Assembly (NCBI GenBank): GCA_938743325.2
Contig: OW568882.1
Coordinates: forward strand, 372,001 to 436,000
Source: Pycnococcus provasolii
Lineage: Eukaryota; Chlorophyta; Pseudoscourfieldiophyceae; Pseudoscourfieldiales; Pycnococcaceae
Length of the DNA: 64,000 nucleotides
Direction of reading: 5' to 3'
Position numbers and translations under genes: made by a program. Each line of letters opens with the position of its first letter. Positions within the stretch are counted from its first letter, which is position 1. Of this stretch, positions 36,722-45,920 are shown one piece after another. Under the pieces are notes generated by a model. The model saw only the letters and a program-made list of their open reading frames with translations, was not told where the DNA came from and made no database searches.

Positions 36722-37660
36722 ATGGATACGTATTTCGCGACCGGCGTCGCGCTGTTGCGCGACTTTACCAGCCTGCTTCCTAACCTGCACCTCTCTGAGG
36801 AGCAGGCACGCCTTTGGCAGGCAGCCGCCACCTTTGATGAGGCGTGGCGGCCGGAACGTGTCGTCGTTTTCTTCCGCTCGATGGAGTCTGTCAACGATCC
36901 CCTCGTCACCGGCACGCTGGGCAAGCTCTTCGACCGCATTCGCGCTCTCGCGCATACGCCGGTCGCGTCTCTTCCGGCTACGCCGGGGCCACTCACGCCC
37001 GCGCTTGGGGCGTCAGTTCTTGCTGCTTCACCTTTCGATGGAGGCTCGCAGTTATCTTTCCTCGCTGGCTCCGCTGACTCTGTGCGCGCCAACCTGGTTT
37101 CTTCTTTTGCGCAGGAGCCGCCGGGCGCGAGCACTTTGCCTGGTGGCAACACGATGGTTCCGCGCCCGCTGATTGTGACGTCCTCACCGGTCACTGGGAG
37201 TGCTCCCGCGTCTGCCCCTGCCTCGGGAGGTACTCCGGCGTCACAGCTGCCGCCAGGCACGACTGCGGGTCCGTCTACGACCTCAGCGCTCGTACTCGTC
37301 ACCTCGGATGGGCAGGTTCCTCTGGCTACGGTGTCGCAGGGCCAGGGCGCGCCAGTGGTCGTGCCGACGAGTGGTGCAGCTCAGCCCGGCACCACCGTCG
37401 CTCCTGGAGTTTCTGCGGCTCCGCCATTCAGCCTCGCTCCAGTCACGGCTCCGGTCGTCTCCACTGTCGTTCCTGTGACCTCTACGGGCTCAGGCGCGGG
37501 GGGCGTTCCCGGTCTTCCGCCGACTGTCGTGGCATCGGCTGCCGCCACCAGCGCGCTAAACTGGCGGCGCGCTGGCGGCGCGCGCTTTACTTTCACCTTC
37601 TTTGTAACGTCATTCTTGACCTTTACTTACTTTCATACGACCAACAACAATGGCGTCTGA
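36722..37660 (+). CDS. Pro/Thr/Val-rich hypothetical protein
   Basis: 312 residues from an ATG. The first ~80 residues are helical and look globular (DFTSLLPNLHLSEEQARLWQ, ERVVVFFRSMESVNDPLV); the rest is a long low-complexity stretch of Pro, Thr, Val, Ser and Gly, ending in a hydrophobic FTFTFFVTSFLTFTYF segment. No family recognised. Its position directly downstream of retroelement debris makes an element-derived structural protein possible, but nothing in the sequence proves this. It could also be a disordered host protein. Confidence 0.35.
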   Translation: MDTYFATGVALLRDFTSLLPNLHLSEEQARLWQAAATFDEAWRPERVVVFFRSMESVNDPLVTGTLGKLFDRIRALAHTPVASLPATPGPLTPALGASVLAASPFDGGSQLSFLAGSADSVRANLVSSFAQEPPGASTLPGGNTMVPRPLIVTSSPVTGSAPASAPASGGTPASQLPPGTTAGPSTTSALVLVTSDGQVPLATVSQGQGAPVVVPTSGAAQPGTTVAPGVSAAPPFSLAPVTAPVVSTVVPVTSTGSGAGGVPGLPPTVVASAAATSALNWRRAGGARFTFTFFVTSFLTFTYFHTTNNNGV

Positions 37661-38633
37661 GGGTGACACCGGTCCCGGGGGGACACTACGAGAACAACAA
37701 CTACACACACCACTACCACCACCCCCAGGCAGTGGCGCGTTCCATCAGGTGCATCCCCCGTAGAGTGCCCCATCACGCCGAGTCGCCGACCCCGTTGTTG
37801 GTTTTCCCCATCTCCATCTGTCCCCCTCTCGGGCCTCTTCCAACTGCCTCTTCCCCAGACTCTAGCACATCGGCGTCGGCGATCAAAGCAACGACTGTCG
37901 GTGGGCCGCGCACTGTGTGTGTGTGCGTGTGCGTGTGCGTGTGCGTGTTAAGAGCGGCTTACGACTCCGGCCAGGGGCTTAAGACGCACCTGCCGCCTCG
38001 ACCTCGCACGCGCAACCCTGGTTCCCGTGGGATCGATCGATGCAGCACGCGTCAAGGCGCACGGTCGGCCCGGCGGCGGCAAATCCGCTGGATGCGCATA
38101 CGGGCGGCGGAGCGGGGGTAGCAGGCATTGCAGGCCGGTCGCCGAGGCATGCGCAAGGTGGCGAGCGACTTCCTGACGGCAAGCACTCGGGGTCCACCTT
38201 AACCATAAGACAGTACCTATCAAGCAGCCGATTTCAAAGACACGCGCTTCTCGCGATGCTCTTCCTCTCCCTGCTCGCGGTGTACACCAGAACGCCGTCG
38301 ACGGGATCCACGAGGCTTGACGACGAAATCAGAGAGGCACGCATGCGGCAAGTGGAAAGTGGAAAGGAGCCGACAGTGTATGCAGCAAGGCTGCCAACAA
38401 AGTCACGCATGAGGAAACGAACGACAACGCCGCCTGCTTTGTTTGGGCGCACGCCTGCTTCCTCCCTCCCCCTCAAACCCTCCTCTTCCTTTTTTCTGCG
38501 TTTAGAAACCTTCCCCGTCATTATTACCCTACCCGGTATTGGCATTCGTCCGCGCCCTGACAGCCTGAGCTCACTCTCATTCTCATCTCCGGAGGCATCC
38601 TTTCCCTCTCCCAGGAGGTTCGTTCAGCGAACC
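37661..38633. other. Region upstream of poly(A) polymerase; open in its frame from 38040
   Basis: Contains a GTGTGC microsatellite (37914-37947). From an ATG at 38040 the frame is open for 198 codons straight into the poly(A) polymerase and includes a membrane-like segment (HALLAMLFLSLLAVYTR). It may be 5' UTR, a separate small gene or a true N-terminal extension. Confidence 0.4.
37914..37947 (+). repeat. GT/GTGTGC microsatellite
   Basis: A run of GTGT followed by GTGTGC units upstream of the poly(A) polymerase gene. Confidence 0.8.
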
Positions 38634-40706
38634 ATGGCGTCTGTTCCAAATGACAACAACAGTAACAGTAACAGTAACTACTGTGCGCGTTATGCGTACA
38701 ACAAGCCTTTGTCGTTGTCCGTCCCGTCCTCTAGTTCACTGGATGCTACTGCTTCGGTTACCTCTTTGCTCTCTTTATTCGGATCCTTCGAGTCATCCGC
38801 GGAGGCTTTGTCGCGTGAAATTGCACTCGGTCGTCTGAATGAAATTATTCAAATGTGGATGCGTGAAGTTGCTGTAGCGAAAGGTATCTCGTTGGAGGGG
38901 GATTCGAACACGATGGAAGGTGGTAATGCAGGTGGTGGTGCGTATTCCTCTTCTAGTGGTAACAGCTCGGGGGGATCCCTCGCTGCCTTGTACGCGTTCG
39001 GGTCGTTTCGACTTGGTGTGCACGGTCCAGGGGCTGATATGGACACACTGATTGTTGGACCGAGGTACTGCGATCGAACGGAAGACTTCTTTGGAAGACT
39101 CTACGCGAAACTCGAACAACTCTCCGAAGGACCAGACGCCATCGTCGAAGAACTACACGCCGTGCCTGACGCGAACGTTCCTGTCATCAAACTCTTCTTC
39201 ATGGGATACGACCTTGACCTGCTGTACGCACAGCTCGCCGTTGACCGCGTGCAGCCGGAAACGCTCGACCTCGACGACATCAGCTTGCTGAGAAGTATCG
39301 ACGAAGCGTCCATCAAAAGCCTAGGAGGAACGCGAACGACGGACCAAATCTTAAAGCTCGCGCCAAACCCGGAGAGCTTTCGCATCTGCCTGCGCTTCCT
39401 CAAGCTGTACGCCGCAAGGAGAGGATTCTACAGCAACAAGACGGGATTCCTTGGAGGTGTCAACTGGGCCATACTAGCCGCGTGCGTGTGCCAGCTCTAC
39501 CCCAAGGCTTCAGCTTCCACGCTAATCGTCAAGTTCTTCCGCGTCATATCCAAGTGGCCGTGGCCCTTGCCCGTCAGGCTCAAGGAGATCGAGCACGACT
39601 CCGTGCTCAACTTGCAGGTGTGGGGCACACGAATGGGAGACAACAAACAACTCATGCCCATCATCACGCCGTCGTACCCAGCCATGAACTCGACATTCAA
39701 CGTCTCGGAGAGCACGCTGTGGCTTATGAAGAGCGAATTCAAGCGAGCTCAGGAGATCTGCGAGAAGGCGCAGGCTGGAGAGCTCAGCATGACGGCTGTG
39801 CCCACGGAGGGCGCGGAGGGCGCCAGCGAGCCCACGCCTCCGACTGAATCGAGCCTGTGGTGGGAACTCATTCAGCCGCACCAGTTCTTTGCTGAGCACA
39901 GCCACTTCCTTCAGGTGTACGCGCACGCCGCAACCGCGGAGGAATGGAGGATATGGGAAGGATTCGTCGAATCGAGACTTAGGCACCTCGGCGTAAACAT
40001 CGAGAGATACAGCTACTCGTCCGGTGGAATGCTTGCAATTCCTTGGCACAAGAAGATCACGCCGCCCGACGGCATTGCGATCGACGGAACCACGCCCGAC
40101 GATCCGACGACACTTCCACATGGCCGTGCGCTCTTCTTCGTTGCCCTCATGCGAAAGCCGGTGGATGAGAAGAACGTTGCGCACAAGCAGCAGATCGCGA
40201 AACTCAAGCAGCAGCACGGCGGAAAGCTCCCGACGCCGGACTTGAAGGGTGCAGTGCAAGAGTTCAAAAATAAGCTCCTTATGACATGTCCATTCCAAAG
40301 GGGCCCCTCGATGCACATTGAGGTAACCCACATCTCGCGTGCGAAGTTGCCAGATTTTGTCTTCACCGCGACGAAGCAGACGCGGCCAGCGCCCCCTCAA
40401 CGCGAGCCGAAGGCGAAGGTGGAGACGAAGGTGGAGACGGAGACGGAGGCGAAGGCGGAGGCTGGTGCTCCCGCGGATGCGGCGACGACGGACGCGCCCG
40501 CACCAGAGGAGGTTAAGGAGGAGGATGCTCCTGCTGCCGCTGCTGCCGCTGCCGCTGCTGCGGGTGTGAAGCGCAAGCGCGAGACGGATGAAAATGGCGG
40601 CGAGGGGAATGGAGAGCTGGGTCTCACGCTCGAGGCGCCTGAAGTAGGATCGCCACAGAAAAATACGGCGACGACCCGCAAGGCGTTCAACCTCAACCTG
40701 AGCTGA
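38634..40706 (+). CDS. Canonical nuclear poly(A) polymerase
   Basis: 690 residues from ATG 38634, chosen because conserved sequence begins soon after. The nucleotidyltransferase core is complete: ALYAFGSFRLGVHGPGADMD near residues 120-140 (helical turn and the two Asp) and MGYDLDLLYAQLA (third Asp). The central domain (FLGGVNWAILAACVCQLYPK, KWPWPLPVRL) and the RNA-binding C-terminal domain (FFAEHSHFLQVYAHA, WEGFVESRLRHL) follow the animal/plant PAP order. The tail is Glu/Ala/Pro-rich with a VKRKRE nuclear signal. It adds poly(A) to pre-mRNA 3' ends with CPSF. The open frame extends 198 codons upstream. Convergent with the kinesin gene. Confidence 0.9.
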   Translation: MASVPNDNNSNSNSNYCARYAYNKPLSLSVPSSSSLDATASVTSLLSLFGSFESSAEALSREIALGRLNEIIQMWMREVAVAKGISLEGDSNTMEGGNAGGGAYSSSSGNSSGGSLAALYAFGSFRLGVHGPGADMDTLIVGPRYCDRTEDFFGRLYAKLEQLSEGPDAIVEELHAVPDANVPVIKLFFMGYDLDLLYAQLAVDRVQPETLDLDDISLLRSIDEASIKSLGGTRTTDQILKLAPNPESFRICLRFLKLYAARRGFYSNKTGFLGGVNWAILAACVCQLYPKASASTLIVKFFRVISKWPWPLPVRLKEIEHDSVLNLQVWGTRMGDNKQLMPIITPSYPAMNSTFNVSESTLWLMKSEFKRAQEICEKAQAGELSMTAVPTEGAEGASEPTPPTESSLWWELIQPHQFFAEHSHFLQVYAHAATAEEWRIWEGFVESRLRHLGVNIERYSYSSGGMLAIPWHKKITPPDGIAIDGTTPDDPTTLPHGRALFFVALMRKPVDEKNVAHKQQIAKLKQQHGGKLPTPDLKGAVQEFKNKLLMTCPFQRGPSMHIEVTHISRAKLPDFVFTATKQTRPAPPQREPKAKVETKVETETEAKAEAGAPADAATTDAPAPEEVKEEDAPAAAAAAAAAAGVKRKRETDENGGEGNGELGLTLEAPEVGSPQKNTATTRKAFNLNLS

Positions 40707-40969
40707 ACGACCGTCAAATACGCAAGTTTTGAAGAAAACAACATAGATAATACATTGTATGTAAAATAATAAACACAGGAAAACATTGATAATGATGCAA
40801 GGAGGAGGAGGGGCAGTGCTCGTCGTCTAGAAATGTGGGCGTGGTGATGAGAATGACATTCGTCTTGAACAAAAAAAAAATCTTTCTTATAAATAAATAA
40901 ATATGTAACAGGTGGATTACACACTTTCAATTCAATGGTAAGGCTCTCACACAAACGTCTCCGCACATG

Positions 40970-43558
40970 TCACGAATCCACTTGGCTCAGTGCCTTCACC
41001 GTTGCGGCGACAAGGCGCTGGAGGGCTCGAGCTTCGCGTCCAATGGATTCCACTCTGTCAGCGTCCATTCCGTCATCCGCCGACTTGAGCATGTTCGCGT
41101 CTTCAGCAAGATTGCTGGCAAGCCCTGCAACCTTGTTCTCAAGAATGGCACGTAGAGCTGCACGCTCCTTCGCGTGATCTGCCGCCTGAGCCTTGAGAGC
41201 ACGATTCTCCTCCTCGAGGGCCGAATTCTCTAAGCTCGGCGCTGGCAAGCTTGCAGCACGAGCTAGAACACTTCCATCGTCGGCTGGCACAGCATGTGTC
41301 GTCGTCGTCGTCGACGATGACGAGGTGGTGGGAATGTGCTCGGCACCTGAATCACCACGCACCAAAGTTGCGCCGTGCATATGAAGGCTGAGGTCGCTCC
41401 CTGTTCGATACATCTCAGATGCAGACTTCGACGAAGCTGCCAACGCCGAAGCGTCGGCAGCCGCAGCCGCCGCGGCACGGTCGAGGTCATTGTTCGGGCC
41501 AAGCTCGATCGCCGCCTTCCGAAGGCTGATGAGTGCCACCGTCTTCTCGTCGAGCGCATCCTCGAGTCGACGCTGGCGCTCGTCGTAAGCCTCGAGCTCC
41601 ACCTGCAGCGTCCCAATGTGCTCATCACGTTCAGCCAGGCGCTGCGTTAGAGCAATCATGATATCGCGCTGCTTCAGAAGAAGAGCCTTGTACCTGCCAA
41701 TTTGCGCGCGATCCTCCTCCGTCTGAAGTCGCTCGCGTTCCAGCGCCTCGAGCTTCGACTCGTACTCCTTACGAACGCGCTGGTTCTCGCGCTTAACCAG
41801 TTGGCGCACGCGCGCCGCATCCGTGCCACCCCCGCCTCCACGTGCACCACCATCCGGCGAGGATGACGATACGCCATCCGCAGCCTTGCGACTGGAACCG
41901 ACAGCTGCACCGACCTGGTCGCCGGCGCCGCCTCCAACGAGGAGCTGACTTTGCAGGCTCTTGATGCGCTCCTCGAGCTCCGCCTTCTCTTGCTTCTCCA
42001 ACAGAATTTCCCTGGACATGTTCTGCAGCTCCGTGATTGCGCGCAGCTTGTCCTGCTCAGCCTGTTTTCTTTTCTCCTCAACCTCGAGCAGCTTGCGTTT
42101 GTCCACGAGCTTGTTGCTACGCTCAGACAGCTCCGAACGTAGGCGACGCAGCTCGAGCTCCATCTTGCGAAGCATGGCTTTCTGGTCCAGGTCCTCGTTG
42201 ACGCGCGCCTCGTTGCGAATCTGCTTCGCGCGCGACGCGAACTTCAGCGTTGACAGTCCTTCGGAGAACGCCTCAAGTGCAGGACTGACGTGGCAAATCA
42301 TCGTCGTCTTGCAGTTGCCACCCAGCGAGTCCGTGAGGAGACGAGTCAGCTTGCTGTCACGGTACGGCACGTGCGGGCGCCCGCGCGGGTCGGTCAGTGC
42401 CGAGATCACGTTGCCCAACGCGCTCAGACTAGCGTTGATCCTCTTCGTCTCCTCCAGGCGTTGGCCTGCCGCGCCGCTGAGCGACAGACGCTCGGAGCCC
42501 GCGAGGTCTACGAGGTTGAGCTTGCCGACGCGCACACTCACGCCGTCTTCGGCATTCGTGCCGCCATGTGCCTGCTGGCTGATTTGTCCACCTCTCGCAT
42601 TCTCAACAACCACGACAAAGACGGCATGGCTGCGGCTGCTGAGCTCGTTCATGCGCGTCGCGCCCGTCGCTCGCTGCTGCGCGCCACGGTCCATGAGAAG
42701 TCTCACCGCCTCCGGCGATCGCACAACCCACTCGGAGAGACCTTCGACGAACACGCCGCGTCGTCTGTCCTCGCGAATGGCGAGGTTCGTCCTCTCTGGC
42801 TTCAGGAGGTCGTAGATGACCTCGTTGTATATCTGCAGGTACGCCGCGCGGACGAGGAATCGCCCCTTTGTGTCGCCTCCGCTCTCGATGGTGTAGAAAA
42901 CATCCTCGATGGCGCGCGGGATGATGCCGCGCATCTCGCCGCGCGGTGCGCCCTGCATCGTGAACGTCTTTCCCGTTCCCGTTTGCCCGTACGCGATCAT
43001 CGTCGCGTTGTAGCCAGCTAGCGTGCTTGTGACTGCAGGTTTGGCGCAGCTTTCGTACACATCCTCCTGGTGGCTCTCCGGCCCGTACACGGCGTCGAAC
43101 GTGAATCGGTGGTTGCCGTACGACTCGGCGTGCATCATCGCCTCGAGCGTGCTTGGCGAGGGCGGCACGCCCGTGCCGTCGAGCGCGTTGAGCGGCATCG
43201 ATCCGTCTGAGATGGTGACGCTTCGGTCGCTTTCAACGAACACGCACTCCGAGAACGCGATACGTCCGTCGAGTTCGCGCGGGAGCGGTGGTCTCACGCG
43301 TATGCACACTTTGAAGTTCTCCCCCTCAGAGGTCCCGGGAGACTCGGCCGTGGCGGCGGAGGAGGTGTCTTGTACTTGCTGAGGAACGGCCGTCATGTCT
43401 GCTGACGAAGGGGGCTCGGACATCGATGTCCCGTACGACTTCATCGATGACGAGTTCACGCCAACAACTCCTCCTGAAGTACTACTATTCGCGGCCGCCG
43501 GTGGAAGATTGTTGTGCAAGCCGGTCGTCAAAGGAAGGCGCGCGATCGGCGACGCCAT
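40970..43558 (-). CDS. Kinesin with N-terminal motor and long coiled coil
   Basis: 862 residues from ATG 43558. The motor (~80-430) has FKVCIRVRPPLP, the P-loop AYGQTGTGKTFTMQG, switch I NELSSRSHAVF and switch II LVDLAGSE, then HVPYRDSKLTRLLTDSLGG and the neck start FASRAKQIRNEARVNED. Coiled coil follows (~430-560 and 600-690) with Ala- and Ser-rich spacers, and a helical tail. This is a plus-end-type N-kinesin by layout; I cannot assign the subfamily, and no armadillo, PH or other tail domain is seen. The N-terminal ~75 residues are Ser/Gly-rich and disordered. Three adjacent hairpins lie about 190-250 bp upstream. Confidence 0.9.
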   Translation of the reverse strand: MASPIARLPLTTGLHNNLPPAAANSSTSGGVVGVNSSSMKSYGTSMSEPPSSADMTAVPQQVQDTSSAATAESPGTSEGENFKVCIRVRPPLPRELDGRIAFSECVFVESDRSVTISDGSMPLNALDGTGVPPSPSTLEAMMHAESYGNHRFTFDAVYGPESHQEDVYESCAKPAVTSTLAGYNATMIAYGQTGTGKTFTMQGAPRGEMRGIIPRAIEDVFYTIESGGDTKGRFLVRAAYLQIYNEVIYDLLKPERTNLAIREDRRRGVFVEGLSEWVVRSPEAVRLLMDRGAQQRATGATRMNELSSRSHAVFVVVVENARGGQISQQAHGGTNAEDGVSVRVGKLNLVDLAGSERLSLSGAAGQRLEETKRINASLSALGNVISALTDPRGRPHVPYRDSKLTRLLTDSLGGNCKTTMICHVSPALEAFSEGLSTLKFASRAKQIRNEARVNEDLDQKAMLRKMELELRRLRSELSERSNKLVDKRKLLEVEEKRKQAEQDKLRAITELQNMSREILLEKQEKAELEERIKSLQSQLLVGGGAGDQVGAAVGSSRKAADGVSSSSPDGGARGGGGGTDAARVRQLVKRENQRVRKEYESKLEALERERLQTEEDRAQIGRYKALLLKQRDIMIALTQRLAERDEHIGTLQVELEAYDERQRRLEDALDEKTVALISLRKAAIELGPNNDLDRAAAAAAADASALAASSKSASEMYRTGSDLSLHMHGATLVRGDSGAEHIPTTSSSSTTTTTHAVPADDGSVLARAASLPAPSLENSALEEENRALKAQAADHAKERAALRAILENKVAGLASNLAEDANMLKSADDGMDADRVESIGREARALQRLVAATVKALSQVDS

Positions 43559-43746
43559 GGCCCCCTAAGGTAGGTGGGTTGTTCCGCGCGCGCGCAGACT
43601 CGCGGTTGTCCCTCGGAAAGCTAAAGCTAAAGCGGGCTGGGCCGGAGAGGGAAAAAGGGAACTAAAATAAATAGTGTTGGGACTCCGTTGCCGATTTCCC
43701 TCATCGCAACATCACATCCTTGAAGGCAGTTTTGGCGGGGGATTTG

Positions 43747-43810
43747 AACCGGTTAAGGTCAGGTGTACCTTTACCGGTTCCAGGGGTTCCCCTGGTATGG
43801 GAGTTCCATA
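43747..43810. repeat. Three consecutive inverted repeats (hairpins)
   Basis: Hairpin 1: 13-bp arms 43747-43759 and 43767-43779 (AACCGGTTAAGGT-type, one mismatch, 7-nt loop). Hairpin 2: CCAGGGG-TT-CCCCTGG at 43780-43795. Hairpin 3: TATGG-GAGTT-CCATA at 43796-43810. They follow each other with no spacer. Confidence 0.75.
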
Positions 43811-43919
43811 CCACCGCGATTGTCCACCAACTAGTACTGAGTACCAACTACATGTAATGAAACGTAAAAGTTAAGGTTACCTTAGCAGTGTCCCTCCCAA
43901 CTACCCTGGATCCCCCTTC

Positions 43920-44106
43920 TCAAGCCAGCTTCTCCGAGCTGCAGTAGCAGGACTCGCCGCCGCCCTCGGGCATGCACCAACTGCCATTTTCATCGTCGTC
44001 GCAGTTCACGCATCCGAACTTGTCGCCGGTGCACTCTTTGGACTGCCACTTGGCCTTGCACAGAGCACCCGTCGTGTCCTTGCACTTGCCGACATACCAA
44101 CCTAGG
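43920..44106 (-). pseudogene. Cys-rich exon-like fragment
   Basis: A minus-strand frame ending at a stop near 43920 encodes about 62 residues with ten Cys (GKCKDTTGALCKAKWQ, FGCVNCDDDENGSWC, ESCYCSSEK). It lacks an ATG but is preceded by a CCTAG acceptor-like site at 44107. The composition is that of a secreted disulfide-rich domain. No upstream exon can be identified, so it is either a last exon or a fragment. Confidence 0.35.
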
Positions 44107-44162
44107 CACACTCACTCGCGGTCACTTGTCTTGGCACGAATGCTCGTCTTAAGGTGTTATGT

Positions 44163-45411
44163 ATGGCGTCGCCGTACCGCAACGCGTACAACGCCGCGTA
44201 CAGCTCTTCTTCGTCTTCGTCGTCTTCGTCTTCCAATTGGGAGTCGCCCGGGGTTTCGCTCGTTGAGAAAGCGCGCAAGTCAATCACGACGACGCAAGAG
44301 TACGTGACTAGGGTAGCCACGCCGTCTTCGAATCCTGCGCTAAACGCTGGGATATGGGTCGTCGCATTCACCGGCGCTCTTTGACCCTGAGCGAGGATGC
44401 ACGTCACCTCGACCTACGCCGCCGTGCCTAGATGGCGCGTTCAAAGGAGGTTGGCTCACCTTGCACAAAAGAACCGTCGGACGCGACGACGCAAAGCAGT
44501 TCCCGCCGGGTACCTTTGTGACGGACGATGTCATGCGCGCGCTGCCGGATACGGACGTCTTTGGCGTGAAGTGGAAGCCGAACCAACCGAAAAAAGAACT
44601 CGGTAACGCTAAATTTCGAAACTGCGCCATCGTCTCGAGCAGCTCGACGCTGAAAAAGAAAAGGCTGGGGAAACAGATTGACGAGAACGACGTCATACTC
44701 AGGTTAAACAACGCGCCGACCAAGGGACACGAAGTGGACGTCGGATCACGAACGACGGTGCGCTTCACGAACGAGGCGTACCAGGGCATGCGCGAACACG
44801 CGACGGAGGCGCTCGTCGGCAAGTGGCACATTCAGAACCCGCGCGCGGATCGTCTGCCGAAGATGATGGCGAAGAAAATCCACCCCATCAACCTGCGCTT
44901 CATGAGGTACGCCGAGAAGAACATCGAGGCGGTGTACAAAGAACAGCCGACGAGCGGGTTCGTGTGCGCGGTGATGCTCATGCACGTGTGCGAGCGCGTC
45001 ACCGCGTACGGCTTCACGGCGGGCAAGACGCTCAAGGCGTGGTACTTCGACAAACGGCCGAAAAACAAGAACGGGCCGCACAAGGGAAAGAAGTTCTGGC
45101 TGCGCAACAAGTCGTGGCAAATCGACCAGTGGCGTTTCGCGGACATGTCGCCTGCCGTCGACGTGAGAAAAGGAGGTGGCGGTGGCGGTGGCGGTGGCGG
45201 TGGCGCGCGGAAGGAGGCGGCGGAGGAGCGGCGGCGGAGCTTAAGTCCCAGCGAGCGCTCAAGCCAACGAGGTAAGGAGCAGGACGACGAATACGGAGGA
45301 TCCGATCTATCGCCTATCACGCGCCGCTCTCGCACGTTGCTGCACAACATGAAGGGTGAGCGCCGATGCATAACCGACTTGGCGAACCACGGACTGCTCA
45401 CCTTGCTGTAG
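44163..45411 (+). CDS. GT29 sialyltransferase-like glycosyltransferase with a frame break near the N-terminus
   Basis: The catalytic part (frame open from 44344 to 45411, no ATG) has the GT29 sialylmotif L, NCAIVSSSSTLKKKRLGKQI then DVILRLNNAPTKGHEVDVG, and motif S, PTSGFVCAVMLMHVCERVTA then YGFT. GT29 enzymes transfer sialic acid or related acidic sugars in the Golgi. The N-terminus is supplied by another frame starting at ATG 44163 (MASPYRNAYN, Ser run, then GIWVVAFTGAL as the start of a membrane anchor). Joining the two needs a one-base shift near 44381 or a very short intron, so a sequencing indel, a recent mutation or splicing are all possible. After motif S come a poly-Gly run and a basic tail. 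Confidence 0.7.
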
Positions 45412-45920
45412 AGTGCAGTGCTTGCTGATGTTGAACATTGGCATTGTTGTTCCACTTTTCAAATTAATAATTGCGTGTATCAATATTTTACGAATAATAC
45501 ATTACATACATATTGCTTATTTGCTTCCTGGCTGGTATGAATTCGTGTCCGTGCTCGTCGGGCGGTCGCCCGCCGAACGAATCGATGTGACGTTAGAACG
45601 GCTGGCATCACGCATTCTTTGCCGCTGAGATGAGGCGTCGTGCGTAAGCCAGCTCTCCAGCTTATATACGTATTGTATACATATATAGTAGTATGAAAAA
45701 CGCAAAGTTGTTTCGCCTCAAGATTCGTCAGGACTTCCTCTTGCCTGGGGGGATATATATGGACAATTCGTCTAATAAAACCTTCCAAGGGGTTTCTAAC
45801 TTTCTAACTTTCCTTTTTTAAAAGTGAGTGCTCGTTACACTCCCAAATAATTTTAAAAACTGCCCCCAACCCCCCGGGCGATTCCTTGGCAGGCTCCCAG
45901 CACCACGTTAGCTTCGGCTA
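45412..45920. other. Convergent intergenic region
   Basis: AT-rich 3' flanks of the GT29-like and EF-hand genes, a CGGGCGGTCGCCCG dyad (45559-45572), and no supportable gene. Confidence 0.35.

Larger units (their letters stand above)
43559..44162. other. Intergenic: hairpin cluster and Cys-rich exon-like frame
   Basis: Holds three back-to-back inverted repeats (43747-43810) and a minus-strand Cys-rich open segment (43920-44111). Nothing else supportable. Confidence 0.4.

Noticed and set aside
43731-43810. GGTTCAAATCC-like B box on the minus strand, suggesting a tRNA
   Set aside because: The T stem does not pair, and no acceptor, D or anticodon arms can be placed; the site is better explained by the hairpin cluster.
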